Source: Sediminibacterium sp. Gen4 | GTDB taxonomy: Bacteria > Bacteroidota > Bacteroidia > Chitinophagales > Chitinophagaceae | Length of the DNA: 64,000 nucleotides | Direction: 5' to 3' | Assembly: GCA_013391385.1 (NCBI GenBank) | Contig: JACBFI010000016.1 | Location: 1-64,000, forward strand | In this document: positions 46,122 through 54,082 of the stretch, one piece after another | How positions within the stretch are numbered: position 1 is the stretch's first letter | Layout of the letters: every line of letters begins with the position of its first letter | Notes under the pieces: model-generated | Databases searched by the model: none | Told to the model about the DNA's origin: nothing | The model's input: only the letters and a program-made list of their open reading frames with translations | Made by a program: the position numbers and the translations under genes

Positions 46122-46604
46122 ATGAGAACTATTACCCTGCTTACCACTCTGTTGGTCATATTGACCAATTATGCCCCTGCGCAATACAATGGCAGATGTG
46201 GCAGTTTTAGATATACTATCAATGGTCACCTAGCCAGTTCTGTAGAAATAGATAACATTACTACCAAAACCTATTATTCCATTGATCAAAAAAAAGGGTA
46301 TATCTGGTTTTGGAAGGAAACTTCTGAACCTGGAAATCAACAAGTAAATGAATTCTTGACATTGTGGGCAAGGTTATCTGACATGGATACTTCTTGTATT
46401 GAAGCATTGATAGCAGATCCTTCAATAATCAAAGTTCGGCTGACGCAAAAACAAAATTTCTTCTTTGCCACAACGTATGTACAACAAAAAAAAGGACCCA
46501 CATATGGGGTCCGTAATGATATATTGATACCTTTTAAAAATATAGATGCTGCTGCCGATTTCTTAAATCAATTGAAGCTTCAAATTCCTATTAGGAATTA
46601 CTAA
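46122..46604 (+). CDS. Secreted protein of unknown function
   Basis: A 160-residue protein I do not recognise. A signal peptide (MRTITLLTTLLVILTNYAPAQ) precedes a mature part of mixed alpha/beta character with two Cys residues (GRCGSF and SCIEAL) that could form a disulfide. No lipobox is present. ATG at 46122. Convergent with lysS: the stop codons overlap by 4 nt (46601-46604). Confidence 0.65.
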   Translation: MRTITLLTTLLVILTNYAPAQYNGRCGSFRYTINGHLASSVEIDNITTKTYYSIDQKKGYIWFWKETSEPGNQQVNEFLTLWARLSDMDTSCIEALIADPSIIKVRLTQKQNFFFATTYVQQKKGPTYGVRNDILIPFKNIDAAADFLNQLKLQIPIRNY

Positions 46605-48139
46605 CCTTCTTGTACATCCTGTACACGCTCAGGTCTCATTTGTGGGAATAATAACACATCCTGTATGGAAGGCTGATTGGTCATCATCATACACAAACGA
46701 TCGATACCGATACCAATACCTGCTGTTGGTGGCATACCATATTCCAAAGCACGCAAAAAGTCATGATCAATGAACATCGCTTCATCATCACCTCGCTCCA
46801 TCAATTTCAACTGCTCTTCAAAACGTTCACGCTGATCAATGGGGTCATTCAATTCTGTGTATGAGTTGGCAATTTCTTTCCCGTTTACCATCAACTCAAA
46901 TCGTTCTACCAGTCCGGCTTTGCTTCTATGCTTTTTGGTAAGCGGACTCATCTCTACCGGATAATCGATGATAAAAGTCGGTTGAATAAAAGTGTGCTCA
47001 CTGGTGGCACCAAATATTTCATCAATAAGTTTGCCTTTTCCAATATTGCCCGGAACATCAATCTTCAATTGTTTACATACTTCACGCAAACCCGCTTCAT
47101 CCATGGCACTCACATCAATACCGGTATTCTCTTTAATGGCATCATGAATACTGATTCGTTTGAATGGAGCTTTGAAATTGATGATTTTATCACCCAAGGG
47201 CACATCCGTAGTTCCATGTAAAGCAATAGCGATTTTTTCAAACAATTGCTCCGTGGTTTCCATCATCCAGAAATAATCTTTGTAAGCAGTATACCATTCC
47301 AGTACGGTAAACTCAGGATTATGGGTTCTATCCATTCCTTCATTTCTGAAGTTGCGACTAAACTCATACACCCAATCAAATCCTCCTACAATCAATCTCT
47401 TCAAGTATAACTCATTGGCAATTCTCAAATAAAAAGGAACATCCAATGCATTGTGATGTGTAATAAATGGGCGCGCAGCTGCACCTCCCGGAATAGCTTG
47501 TAATACCGGCGTGTCTACTTCCAATGCCCCTTGTTCATTTAAAAAATCTCGGATTGTATTAATAAGCTTGGTTCGTTTAACAAAGGTTTCTTTTACATCC
47601 GGATTGATAATGAGGTCTGCATAACGTTGACGATAACGAAATTCCGGATCAGTAACTGCATCAAAAACATTTCCTTCTTCATCTCTCTTTACCACCGGAA
47701 GTGGCTTTAAAGATTTAGTGAGTAAAGTAAAGGTTTGTGCATGAATAGAAGTTTCACCTGTTTTGGTTATGAATACAAATCCGGTCACACCAATAATATC
47801 TCCCAGATCCAAACCATGTTTTACAACTGTATCCCAAAAGGATTTGTCTTCATCCGGACAAATATCATCGCGCTTTACATACAATTGGATAATGCCTTTA
47901 CTATCTTGGATCTTGATAAAAAACACTTTCCCCTTATCATTGATACTCATCACCCTTCCCGCAACACAGACATTGGCAAAAACTTCCTTATTTTCTTCTT
48001 TGAACTGTTCCTTGATATCGATTGAATAGTGACTTACGGGATATGATGGAGCCGGGAATGGATCGATCCCTGCTTCTTGTAATTTGGTCAGTTTCTCACG
48101 ACGAACCAGTTCCTGCTCAGATAAATGTGCTTGACTCAT
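46601..48139 (-). CDS. lysS: Lysyl-tRNA synthetase (class II)
   Basis: A 512-residue synthetase. The anticodon-binding OB fold occupies roughly 55-165 (VAGRVMSINDKGKVFFIKIQD). Class II motifs follow: motif 1 near FLNEQGALEVDTPVLQ, motif 2 FRNEGMDRTHNPEFT and motif 3 GIGIGIDRLCMM. The ERGDDEAMFIDHDFL segment is typical of LysS. ATG at 48139; TAATTTTG at 48163-48170 is a probable -7 box. Confidence 0.98.
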   Translation of the reverse strand: MSQAHLSEQELVRREKLTKLQEAGIDPFPAPSYPVSHYSIDIKEQFKEENKEVFANVCVAGRVMSINDKGKVFFIKIQDSKGIIQLYVKRDDICPDEDKSFWDTVVKHGLDLGDIIGVTGFVFITKTGETSIHAQTFTLLTKSLKPLPVVKRDEEGNVFDAVTDPEFRYRQRYADLIINPDVKETFVKRTKLINTIRDFLNEQGALEVDTPVLQAIPGGAAARPFITHHNALDVPFYLRIANELYLKRLIVGGFDWVYEFSRNFRNEGMDRTHNPEFTVLEWYTAYKDYFWMMETTEQLFEKIAIALHGTTDVPLGDKIINFKAPFKRISIHDAIKENTGIDVSAMDEAGLREVCKQLKIDVPGNIGKGKLIDEIFGATSEHTFIQPTFIIDYPVEMSPLTKKHRSKAGLVERFELMVNGKEIANSYTELNDPIDQRERFEEQLKLMERGDDEAMFIDHDFLRALEYGMPPTAGIGIGIDRLCMMMTNQPSIQDVLLFPQMRPERVQDVQEG

Positions 48140-48162
48140 ATATACTCAATTGTGAAGAGCAG

Positions 48163-48170
48163 CAAAATTA
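48163..48170 (-). promoter_or_regulatory. -7 box of lysS
   Basis: TAATTTTG on the minus strand fits TAnnTTTG and gives a leader of about 20 nt before the ATG at 48139. No clear -33 element was seen. Confidence 0.45.
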
Positions 48171-48199
48171 ACGGTTAGCGGGGAAGAATTGCTACTCTG

Positions 48200-48400
48200 T
48201 TACTGATTATTGCTGTTTTGAGCGGAAGCTTTCCTTGTTTGGTAAATATTGGGCTGATGTATTTGCATCAACCGCCCCATCACCGCTTTGGGAATCGGCT
48301 CCCAGCCAAATTGTTGGTATAAACCCTCCGCGTCTTTTGTAACCAGCATTCAATGGCTTAATCCCAGAAGTTCAGGGCGACTATAACCATCGTTCAACAA
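48200..48400 (-). pseudogene. GNAT acetyltransferase remnant with an in-frame TGA
   Basis: On the minus strand the frame reads PELLGLSH, a TGA, then MLVTKDAEGLYQQFGWEPIP and on to a TAA at 48200-48202. Intact GNAT proteins of this type read HPDLQGLRRWMLATKDAHGLYEKFGF, so the TGA stands where Trp is normal. The N-terminal two thirds, including the acetyl-CoA loop, are missing. It directly follows the pseudouridine synthase gene. It is a decayed gene, not a functional one. Confidence 0.65.
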
Positions 48401-48410
48401 ATGCCGGTAT

Positions 48411-48998
48411 TTATTCATGGAAAAGTTGTTGGTATAGTTGTTTACGAGTCATGCTGACCAAGTCACCGGGTTGTAAACCATCAATCGTAATATTTTCTAT
48501 TCGGTAACGAATCAATCTTACTGTAGGGAACCCCACCTGTGCGGTCATTCTTCTTACTTGTCTGTTTTTACCTTCTTTCAATACCATGCGAATCCATGGT
48601 GCCGGAATTTCTTTACGGAAACGTATTGGCGGATTTCGAACAGGAACAGATGGTTCATTTTCAAAAACAGAAACCTTACACGGTAAAGTCTGATGTTTTT
48701 TCCCATCGATTGAAATCGTTACACCATTTTGTAATTGTTGAATGGCAACACCGGTAATCGCACCATCTACCTGAACCCAATATTCTCTTTCATGTTGAAA
48801 CGAAGGATGCAGTAAACGATGATTGAGTTGTTTATCATTGGTAAGAATCAGGAGTCCTTCACTATCATGATCTAGTCTGCCAACAGGATATACATCTTTA
48901 GGTACATCAAAAAAATCAGCGAGCGTTTTTTTCCCATCAACCGGAGAAAACTGCGATTGAACGAGATAAGGTTTATAAATGATGAAGTAGTGATGCAT
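48411..48998 (-). CDS. RluE-type 23S rRNA pseudouridine synthase
   Basis: A 195-residue pseudouridine synthase of the RsuA/RluE group without an S4 domain. The catalytic Asp is in YPVGRLDHDSEGLLILTND; KEGKNRQVRRMTAQVGFPTVRLIR is the conserved C-terminal motif. RluE modifies 23S rRNA in E. coli; the exact site here is not known. The frame opens at a TTG at 49007, but ATG at 48998 starts the domain. A minus-strand terminator lies 2 nt upstream of that ATG (49001-49030), suggesting attenuation. Confidence 0.9.
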   Translation of the reverse strand: MHHYFIIYKPYLVQSQFSPVDGKKTLADFFDVPKDVYPVGRLDHDSEGLLILTNDKQLNHRLLHPSFQHEREYWVQVDGAITGVAIQQLQNGVTISIDGKKHQTLPCKVSVFENEPSVPVRNPPIRFRKEIPAPWIRMVLKEGKNRQVRRMTAQVGFPTVRLIRYRIENITIDGLQPGDLVSMTRKQLYQQLFHE

Positions 48999-49000
48999 AT

Positions 49001-49030
49001 AAAACAAAAGTCCCGCAGAAGCGAGACTTT
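49001..49030 (-). terminator. Intrinsic terminator/attenuator upstream of the rluE-type gene
   Basis: On the minus strand AAAGTCTCGC pairs with GCGGGACTTT (one wobble) around a TTCT loop, followed by TGTTTT. It faces the same way as the downstream gene and ends 2 nt before its start. Confidence 0.75.
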
Positions 49031-49070
49031 GTATATGGATGGGTTAGTAAGTACTGGGAAATAAATTTCC
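49001..49070 (-). ncRNA. Candidate 70-nt small RNA or leader transcript
   Basis: A promoter at 49076-49106, a stable 5' hairpin (GGGAAAT/ATTTCCC), about 25 nt of unpaired sequence and a terminator make a self-contained minus-strand transcription unit of about 70 nt. No gene lies upstream for the terminator to serve. It may be a stand-alone sRNA or a leader that attenuates the rluE-type gene. No known Rfam family is recognised. Confidence 0.4.
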
Positions 49071-49376
49071 CTACACAATATTAAAAAGAGTTTTATCGAA
49101 AGCAAAAAAATTTTTAAACAATTTTATTCACATTTTAGGCCTCCTTGTGAATACCTGAACCTTATTCAACGCTGATTCTCATTGCATTTTGTACGACAAA
49201 AAGAATACACTAAAAATATCATTTCGCTGAAACATTGATGAATAAAGGTTTTCATAAGGACTGATTTTTTTGACACAAGAAAGTAAGTAGTGATAAAAAC
49301 AGTGTCAACAGGTTCATTTCACCTGTTTTTATGGGCTTAAAAAAAACTAAAATAATGGAGGGTGAATAGCTCTTAG
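49031..49376. other. Intergenic region between the rluE-type gene and lpxD
   Basis: Apart from the candidate RNA promoter (49076-49106) and lpxD promoter at the right end, this AT-rich stretch shows an inverted repeat GAACAGGTGAAATG-like around 49310-49326 (ACAGGTTCATTTCACCTGT) followed by T-runs. No gene is visible. Confidence 0.4.
49076..49106 (-). promoter_or_regulatory. Promoter of the candidate small RNA
   Basis: On the minus strand TTTG (49103-49106) and TAATATTG (49076-49083, one mismatch to TAnnTTTG) are exactly 19 nt apart. Confidence 0.55.
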
Positions 49377-49384
49377 TACCTTTG
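49377..49384 (+). promoter_or_regulatory. -7 box of lpxD
   Basis: TACCTTTG matches TAnnTTTG and ends 21 nt before the ATG at 49406. The in-frame TTG at 49382 lies within this box and so cannot be the start. Confidence 0.55.
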
Positions 49385-49405
49385 TTTTTAACAAAAAACC
49401 TTGTT

Positions 49406-50359
49406 ATGAAGTTTCCCGCACCTGTTTCTGCCGGTTGGATCGCGTCATTGATCGATGCCGAATTGATCGGTAATCATGATGCATTGGTAACCGGTATCAA
49501 TGAAATTCATAAAGTAGAAACAGGCGATCTTGTTTTTGTAGATCATCCTAAGTACTATGATAAATGTTTAAATAGTGCTGCAGATTTTATCATTATCAAT
49601 ACGGATCAAGTAACGATTCCGACAGGTAAAACAATTTTAGTAACCCCGGAACCATTCGAAGCATACCTCACCATTGTCAATCATTTCAGACCTTTTGTTC
49701 CGGCACAAAAAGCTATTAGTGATTCTGCTATTATTGGTGAAGGAACTGTGATCATGCCCAACTGTTTTATTGGCAATCATGTTCAAATCGGTAAACATTG
49801 TATCATTCATCCCAACGTAACCATATTAGACCATACCATCATTGGAGATCATGTGATCATCCAAGCCGGAACAACTATAGGAAGTGATGCTTTTTATTAC
49901 AACACGAAAAAAAATAGAGACGTATGGTACAAGAAAATGCAGAGTTGCGGTAATGTAGTCATCGAAGACCATGTAGAAATTGGTGCCGGATGTACCATTG
50001 ATAGAGGCGTGACTGCTGAAACCAGAATCGGACAAGGAACATGCATGGACAATATGGTGCATATTGGTCATGATACGACGGTTGGAAAGAATTGTTTGTT
50101 TGCTGCTCAAGTGGGTATTGCCGGAGGTACCATTATTGAAGATGGAGTCACCTTATGGGGACAGGTAGGTGTTAGTAAAACATTGACCATTGGTGCTAAT
50201 GCGGTTGTATTGGCACAAAGTGGTGTTCCCTCTTCCTTGGAAGGTGGCAAAACCTATTTCGGATACCCTGCAGAAGATGCTTCTCTCAAAAGACGAGAAC
50301 TCGTTTGGATTAAACGAATTCCCGAGTTGTGGAAGAAGGTGATGGAGGGGAAATCGTGA
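49406..50359 (+). CDS. lpxD: UDP-3-O-(3-hydroxyacyl)glucosamine N-acyltransferase
   Basis: A 317-residue lipid A enzyme adding the N-linked 3-hydroxyacyl chain. A uridine-binding N-terminal domain (about 1-95) is followed by the left-handed beta helix of hexapeptide repeats (IIGEGTVIMPNCFIGNHVQIG and onward) with catalytic His in NMVHIGHDTTVG. The C-terminal helix (RELVWIKRIPELWKKV) forms the acyl-carrier contact. ATG at 49406. The stop lies in a perfect 29-bp inverted repeat. Confidence 0.96.
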   Translation: MKFPAPVSAGWIASLIDAELIGNHDALVTGINEIHKVETGDLVFVDHPKYYDKCLNSAADFIIINTDQVTIPTGKTILVTPEPFEAYLTIVNHFRPFVPAQKAISDSAIIGEGTVIMPNCFIGNHVQIGKHCIIHPNVTILDHTIIGDHVIIQAGTTIGSDAFYYNTKKNRDVWYKKMQSCGNVVIEDHVEIGAGCTIDRGVTAETRIGQGTCMDNMVHIGHDTTVGKNCLFAAQVGIAGGTIIEDGVTLWGQVGVSKTLTIGANAVVLAQSGVPSSLEGGKTYFGYPAEDASLKRRELVWIKRIPELWKKVMEGKS

Positions 50360-50423
50360 ATTGTGAATGGTGAATTGTCAATGGTTTACGTTATCATTGA
50401 CAATTCACCATTCACAATTCACG
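50355..50423. repeat. Perfect 29-bp inverted repeat of GTGAATTG words
   Basis: Arms 50355-50383 and 50395-50423 are exact reverse complements around an 11-nt loop. Each arm is a string of GTGAATTG, TGAATGG and TGTCAATG words. The lpxD TGA (50357-50359) lies inside the left arm, and a further partial word extends toward the convergent thioredoxin-like gene. Confidence 0.92.
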
Positions 50424-50437
50424 ACTGACCATTCACA

Positions 50438-51010
50438 TCATTTCATCGAACCATAATTCGGCACATAGTTTTCCCGCCTCAAAATCAATAGTAGGTCTTT
50501 CTCGAGTGATACTACAGGGTACTCTATAATTCTTCCCATTTCTTTTTCATTTTCATACACAATCAGTGTCGGCACTCTTTTGATGTTTTTTCCGGCTTCT
50601 TCATGTTGTGGACTTTGCTTATAGCTATTTGACTCGTTGCTGACAAATATGAGTTTGATCTGTTGCTGATGAACACCTGCTTGCGTCAATATTTTCATCA
50701 TACGAGGAACTTCTCTCCTGCTATCTCCACACCAAGTACCGAGAAAAATATCGATTTGTTTTCCCTTCAATAATTCGGTTAGGAATGGAATGGTGGAAGA
50801 GTCGGGTATGTAATGGTCATAACCCGGCTGGTACCAGTTTTTGTAAACCCCTTGTTGTAAAAAAGAAACATCACAATGACCCAGTAACATAGGTTCACCG
50901 TTACTATTTTTAACTTCTATATTGGCAAAAGCAGTGGTGGTTTGCGCATTAACATATGGTTGAGTCATCACTATGCACAGCACAGTGATCACCAAAAAAG
51001 ATGATTTCAT
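50438..51010 (-). CDS. Secreted thioredoxin-like protein with a CxxS-type site
   Basis: A 190-residue exported protein. After the signal peptide (ending VNAQ) comes a thioredoxin fold with GTWCGDSRREVPRM at the active-site position. Only the first Cys is present (CGDS), so a dithiol oxidoreductase cycle is unlikely; monothiol chemistry or a structural role is possible. The cis-Pro loop KRVPTLIVYENEKEMGRI is intact. ATG at 51010. Convergent with lpxD. Confidence 0.85.
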   Translation of the reverse strand: MKSSFLVITVLCIVMTQPYVNAQTTTAFANIEVKNSNGEPMLLGHCDVSFLQQGVYKNWYQPGYDHYIPDSSTIPFLTELLKGKQIDIFLGTWCGDSRREVPRMMKILTQAGVHQQQIKLIFVSNESNSYKQSPQHEEAGKNIKRVPTLIVYENEKEMGRIIEYPVVSLEKDLLLILRRENYVPNYGSMK

Positions 51011-51082
51011 TTTGATTGAATTAATTACATAAATGAATAAATAGCCCCTTTCGGAAGGAGCATAACAAGACTTTATATGTAA

Positions 51083-51418
51083 TCAATAAAGTGGAGGATG
51101 AAAAACTGCTTTCTGATAAGGATCTAAAAGTGCATCAGGAATAAATGCAATTTGGGTTTGATGGAACGAACCCATTAAATACGTCTGATCGTATGATGCG
51201 ATGGTGGTATATTTCCAATCTGTTTTAAAAGCAATGTCTTTTTGTTTTTCTGTTGCTGGAATGCCGTCGGTATCTGTATCAGCTGTCAACATACAATCAC
51301 ACCAGTTTTGATCTGCTTGTGAAATTGCCAGCGCCGAACATTCTGCATAAGCCAATATTTTTGCTACCGATGGCGCATACAGTGAAAGGGATAATATGAT
51401 GGCTACTACATATTTCAA
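51083..51418 (-). CDS. Small exported protein of unknown function
   Basis: A 111-residue protein I do not recognise. The N-terminus KYVVAIILSLSLYAPSVA resembles a signal peptide or membrane anchor. The mature part has three Cys residues (AECSA, WCDCM) and an acidic DTDTDG segment. No ATG is available; TTG at 51418 is the only plausible start because a TAA lies two codons upstream. Coding status is moderately supported by the signal-like N-terminus. Confidence 0.55.
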   Translation of the reverse strand: MKYVVAIILSLSLYAPSVAKILAYAECSALAISQADQNWCDCMLTADTDTDGIPATEKQKDIAFKTDWKYTTIASYDQTYLMGSFHQTQIAFIPDALLDPYQKAVFHPPLY

Positions 51419-51458
51419 GTATTACAAGTTACCAATTTTTAGGAAAGACCCAAACAGA

Positions 51459-52436
51459 TTAGGGTAAACGGTATTTCAATTTCAATTCTTCACAAATACG
51501 CGCGATGGATTGTTCCATAGCTGCATATTGAAATCCGGGAATGGCCTGTAATAGTTTTTCGTTATTGAAACGGACTTTCGCTCTGGCTGTTTTGGCGGTT
51601 TCTTTTGTTAGTAGCGGGGATTTTCCTGTGAATTTAGATTTGATGGCTTCCAAACGCCAAACAATGGCTGCCATCCATGCAGTAACTTTTTTGTATGGAG
51701 GTTTTTTCCCAAATGCTTGAGCAATCATGGTAAAAACAGAGCGGTAGGGTAAGTTAGCACCACTAATCACAAATCGTTGTGCAGTAATATTACTTTCCAT
51801 CAATGCAATCATTGCTTTTACTACATCTTGTACATCTACAAAACCACTCATGCCTTCTGTATACCAGGGAAATTCATCATAGGCTGATTTAAAAATAGCT
51901 GTGGACCCACTGTTCCAATCACCGGCACCCAGAATAATGACTGGATTTACAATTACGGCATTCAATCCCTCGCCAATACCTCGCCACACTTCCATTTCAG
52001 CCATGTACTTACTCTTTCCATATTCACTGTTGCTGGTTTCTGGTGTCCAGTTCATGGTTTCATCAATCATCACATCTTCCCGTATACGACCCAAGGCCGC
52101 AACTGAACTCATGAAAACCATCTTGGAAATTCCGGCATCTAAAGCAGCATTTACCACATTCGCGGTACCCTCTACATTCACATGATGCAGGTTCTTTTTT
52201 TGTGATGGGTGAAATGAAACTACGGCAGCACAATGATATACTTGTTGAACACCTTGCATGGCTTCTTCTAAGGAGAGTACATCCAGAATATCACCTTTCA
52301 CCCAATCCACTTTTTCTGCATGGGGTATTGTTGGAATGATGGAACGATACAGCGCACGAACTTTCTCCCCTTTGTTCAGTAATACCTGTAACAAATGTGA
52401 TCCTACCAAACCTGTTGCACCGGTAACAAGAATCAT
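51459..52436 (-). CDS. NAD(P)-dependent epimerase/reductase (extended SDR)
   Basis: A 325-residue extended short-chain dehydrogenase. The nucleotide motif is VTGATGLVGSHLL, with VKGDILD, the Tyr/Lys pair in SEYGKSKYMAEMEVW and VNPVIILGAG. The pattern is close to dihydroflavonol-4-reductase-like and 3-beta-HSD-like proteins. The substrate is not evident. ATG at 52436. Confidence 0.92.
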   Translation of the reverse strand: MILVTGATGLVGSHLLQVLLNKGEKVRALYRSIIPTIPHAEKVDWVKGDILDVLSLEEAMQGVQQVYHCAAVVSFHPSQKKNLHHVNVEGTANVVNAALDAGISKMVFMSSVAALGRIREDVMIDETMNWTPETSNSEYGKSKYMAEMEVWRGIGEGLNAVIVNPVIILGAGDWNSGSTAIFKSAYDEFPWYTEGMSGFVDVQDVVKAMIALMESNITAQRFVISGANLPYRSVFTMIAQAFGKKPPYKKVTAWMAAIVWRLEAIKSKFTGKSPLLTKETAKTARAKVRFNNEKLLQAIPGFQYAAMEQSIARICEELKLKYRLP

Positions 52437-52499
52437 GAAATAGATTTCAACGAAGTTAATCGAATGATGCGGATAACTGAAAAACAGAGAAGAGCAATA

Positions 52500-52919
52500 C
52501 TATTGAGAACATTTATTACAAAGTCCACTCACGACCAGGTCTTTTTGGATGGCTTTGAATCCATCGGGTAGTGCTACTTTAGGAACGGTTACATGATCCA
52601 AACAATAAGTAGTACCGCAGTTATCGCACATAAAATGAACATGATCATCGTGGTGATGACCTGCTGAACACTCATCTTTACATAAAGCATATCGAACAGA
52701 GTTGTCGGCCGTGGGAATGGTATGGATGATACCTTTTTCCACAAAAGTTTGTAGCGTACGGTAAATTGTTACGCGGTCGAATTCTGTACCACTTCTGCTT
52801 TCAATATCTGCATGCGCCAATGCTCCATTTGCATCCAGAAAATGATGCAGGATTTTTTTCCTGCTTTCTGTAACGCTGAGGTGATTTTTCTTCAACAGAT
52901 CTACGATTCGCTCTTGCAT
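52500..52919 (-). CDS. Fur-family metalloregulator (Zur/Fur-like)
   Basis: A 139-residue repressor. The winged helix covers VTESRKKILHHFL and EFDRVTIYRTLQTFVEKGII. The metal part has the regulatory stretch HHHDDHVHFMC and the structural zinc pairs CDNCGTTYC and CNKC. The many His and the adjacent MerC and SCO genes suggest zinc or copper rather than iron, but the metal is not certain. ATG at 52919, 3 bp after the SCO gene. It may bind the dyad at 53654-53668. Confidence 0.92.
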   Translation of the reverse strand: MQERIVDLLKKNHLSVTESRKKILHHFLDANGALAHADIESRSGTEFDRVTIYRTLQTFVEKGIIHTIPTADNSVRYALCKDECSAGHHHDDHVHFMCDNCGTTYCLDHVTVPKVALPDGFKAIQKDLVVSGLCNKCSQ

Positions 52920-52922
52920 GAT

Positions 52923-53579
52923 TTAGTTAGGATTATTTGTAAAAATACCATTCACAAAATTACCCGTTGCTTTCTCCTTCAATAATATGCCGATATCTTT
53001 TTTCAATTTCTCCAGTTCATCTGCTTTTAGTCCATCATAAATCTGCCCACGCACTTTTCCTGATTTGTCTACCAATGCAAAAAACTGTGTATGGATAAAC
53101 TGATCTTCAATCTTCTCAAAGTTATTCTTAGGGTCATCCAACAAATACGAATTACGGGCCATCTGGTACAAGCTATCTTTTCTACCCGTCAGTAACACCC
53201 ATTTCTTGGTGTCTATCTTCATGGAGTCAGCATAGAATTTTAAACGGGGCACAGAGTCTATTTCAGGATCACAAGTATGTGCCACGATCATAAAGTCGGG
53301 ATTGTCTTTATATGCATCATACACCCCTTTCATGCCCACATGCATTTTCGGACAAATACCTTTGCAGGTCGTAAAGAAATATTCTACCACGGATACTTTG
53401 CCCAACATATCTTTTTCAGTGAAGGGCACACCATCCTGGTTACGAAACATAAAAGGTTTCACATAACTCAATTGCGGCAATTTCACTTTCCAATTATCGG
53501 TGCCCTTAAAAAGGAAATAATAGAAAGCAGCTACTAAAACTGCGAAAAACAACAGATAACCTATTAACTTCTTACTCAT
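52923..53579 (-). CDS. SCO1/SenC-family copper protein
   Basis: A 218-residue membrane-anchored protein. An N-terminal helix (LIGYLLFFAVLVAAFYYFLF) anchors a thioredoxin fold that has the copper site TTCKGICPKMH (CxxxC) and the distal His in QFIHTQFFALVDK. Such proteins help assemble the CuA site of cytochrome oxidase. ATG at 53579 preferred to TTG at 53585. Leads the SCO-Fur operon; a TAACTTTG box lies at 53596-53603. Confidence 0.93.
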   Translation of the reverse strand: MSKKLIGYLLFFAVLVAAFYYFLFKGTDNWKVKLPQLSYVKPFMFRNQDGVPFTEKDMLGKVSVVEYFFTTCKGICPKMHVGMKGVYDAYKDNPDFMIVAHTCDPEIDSVPRLKFYADSMKIDTKKWVLLTGRKDSLYQMARNSYLLDDPKNNFEKIEDQFIHTQFFALVDKSGKVRGQIYDGLKADELEKLKKDIGILLKEKATGNFVNGIFTNNPN

Positions 53580-53595
53580 AATCAATACTAAAGGA

Positions 53596-53603
53596 CAAAG
53601 TTA
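53596..53603 (-). promoter_or_regulatory. -7 box of the SCO-fur operon
   Basis: TAACTTTG on the minus strand fits TAnnTTTG; the leader to the ATG at 53579 is about 11-12 nt. Confidence 0.5.
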
Positions 53604-53651
53604 CACCCCATTCGGTTCAATCGGGGGGATGTAAAAAATATTGAAATTAAT

Positions 53652-53682
53652 TTTGCAACACTGTTGCATAGTTGTATTTTTG
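53652..53682 (+). promoter_or_regulatory. merC promoter with Fur/Zur-type operator
   Basis: TTTG (53652-53655) and TATTTTTG (53675-53682) are 19 nt apart. The spacer contains a perfect 7-1-7 palindrome, TGCAACACTGTTGCA (53654-53668), overlapping the -33 element. A 7-1-7 dyad is typical of Fur-family repressors, and a fur-type gene is 0.7 kb away. The position predicts tight repression. Confidence 0.72.
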
Positions 53683-53689
53683 TCGCCAC

Positions 53690-54082
53690 ATGAACTTTAA
53701 GATCAATTGGGATGCTTTTGGAATTGCCACATCGGTAGCTTGTGCTATCCATTGTGCCTTACTTCCATTATTCATTAGCAGTCTCCCTCTTTTTGGCCAT
53801 AATATCATTGATAACAATGGGTTTGAATATGCCATGATTGCTTTGGCTTTTGCAGTAGGTACTTACTCATTGTATCATGGCAGAAAAAAACACCATCACA
53901 GCTGGATACCGATGATCTTCTTTACAGTAGGTATTCTTCTTTTACTCGGTAAAGTCATCTGGCATTCCTGGGAACTGTGGTTATTGATCCCTTCGGTAGC
54001 TTGTATCATTACAGCACATTACCTGAATTATCGCATGTGCAGGGTGCATAATCACGCACACAGTGACGACTGTAATCACTAA
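53690..54082 (+). CDS. MerC-domain membrane protein
   Basis: A 130-residue membrane protein with four helices. The Cys pair in the first helix (TSVACAIHCALLPLF) is the MerC metal-transfer site. The cytoplasmic parts are His-rich: HGRKKHHHSW and a tail HNHAHSDDCNH. In Bacteroidota MerC proteins are usually under Zur/Fur control and linked to zinc or other metal uptake rather than mercury. ATG at 53690. Its stop overlaps the convergent MntR-like stop. Confidence 0.88.
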   Translation: MNFKINWDAFGIATSVACAIHCALLPLFISSLPLFGHNIIDNNGFEYAMIALAFAVGTYSLYHGRKKHHHSWIPMIFFTVGILLLLGKVIWHSWELWLLIPSVACIITAHYLNYRMCRVHNHAHSDDCNH

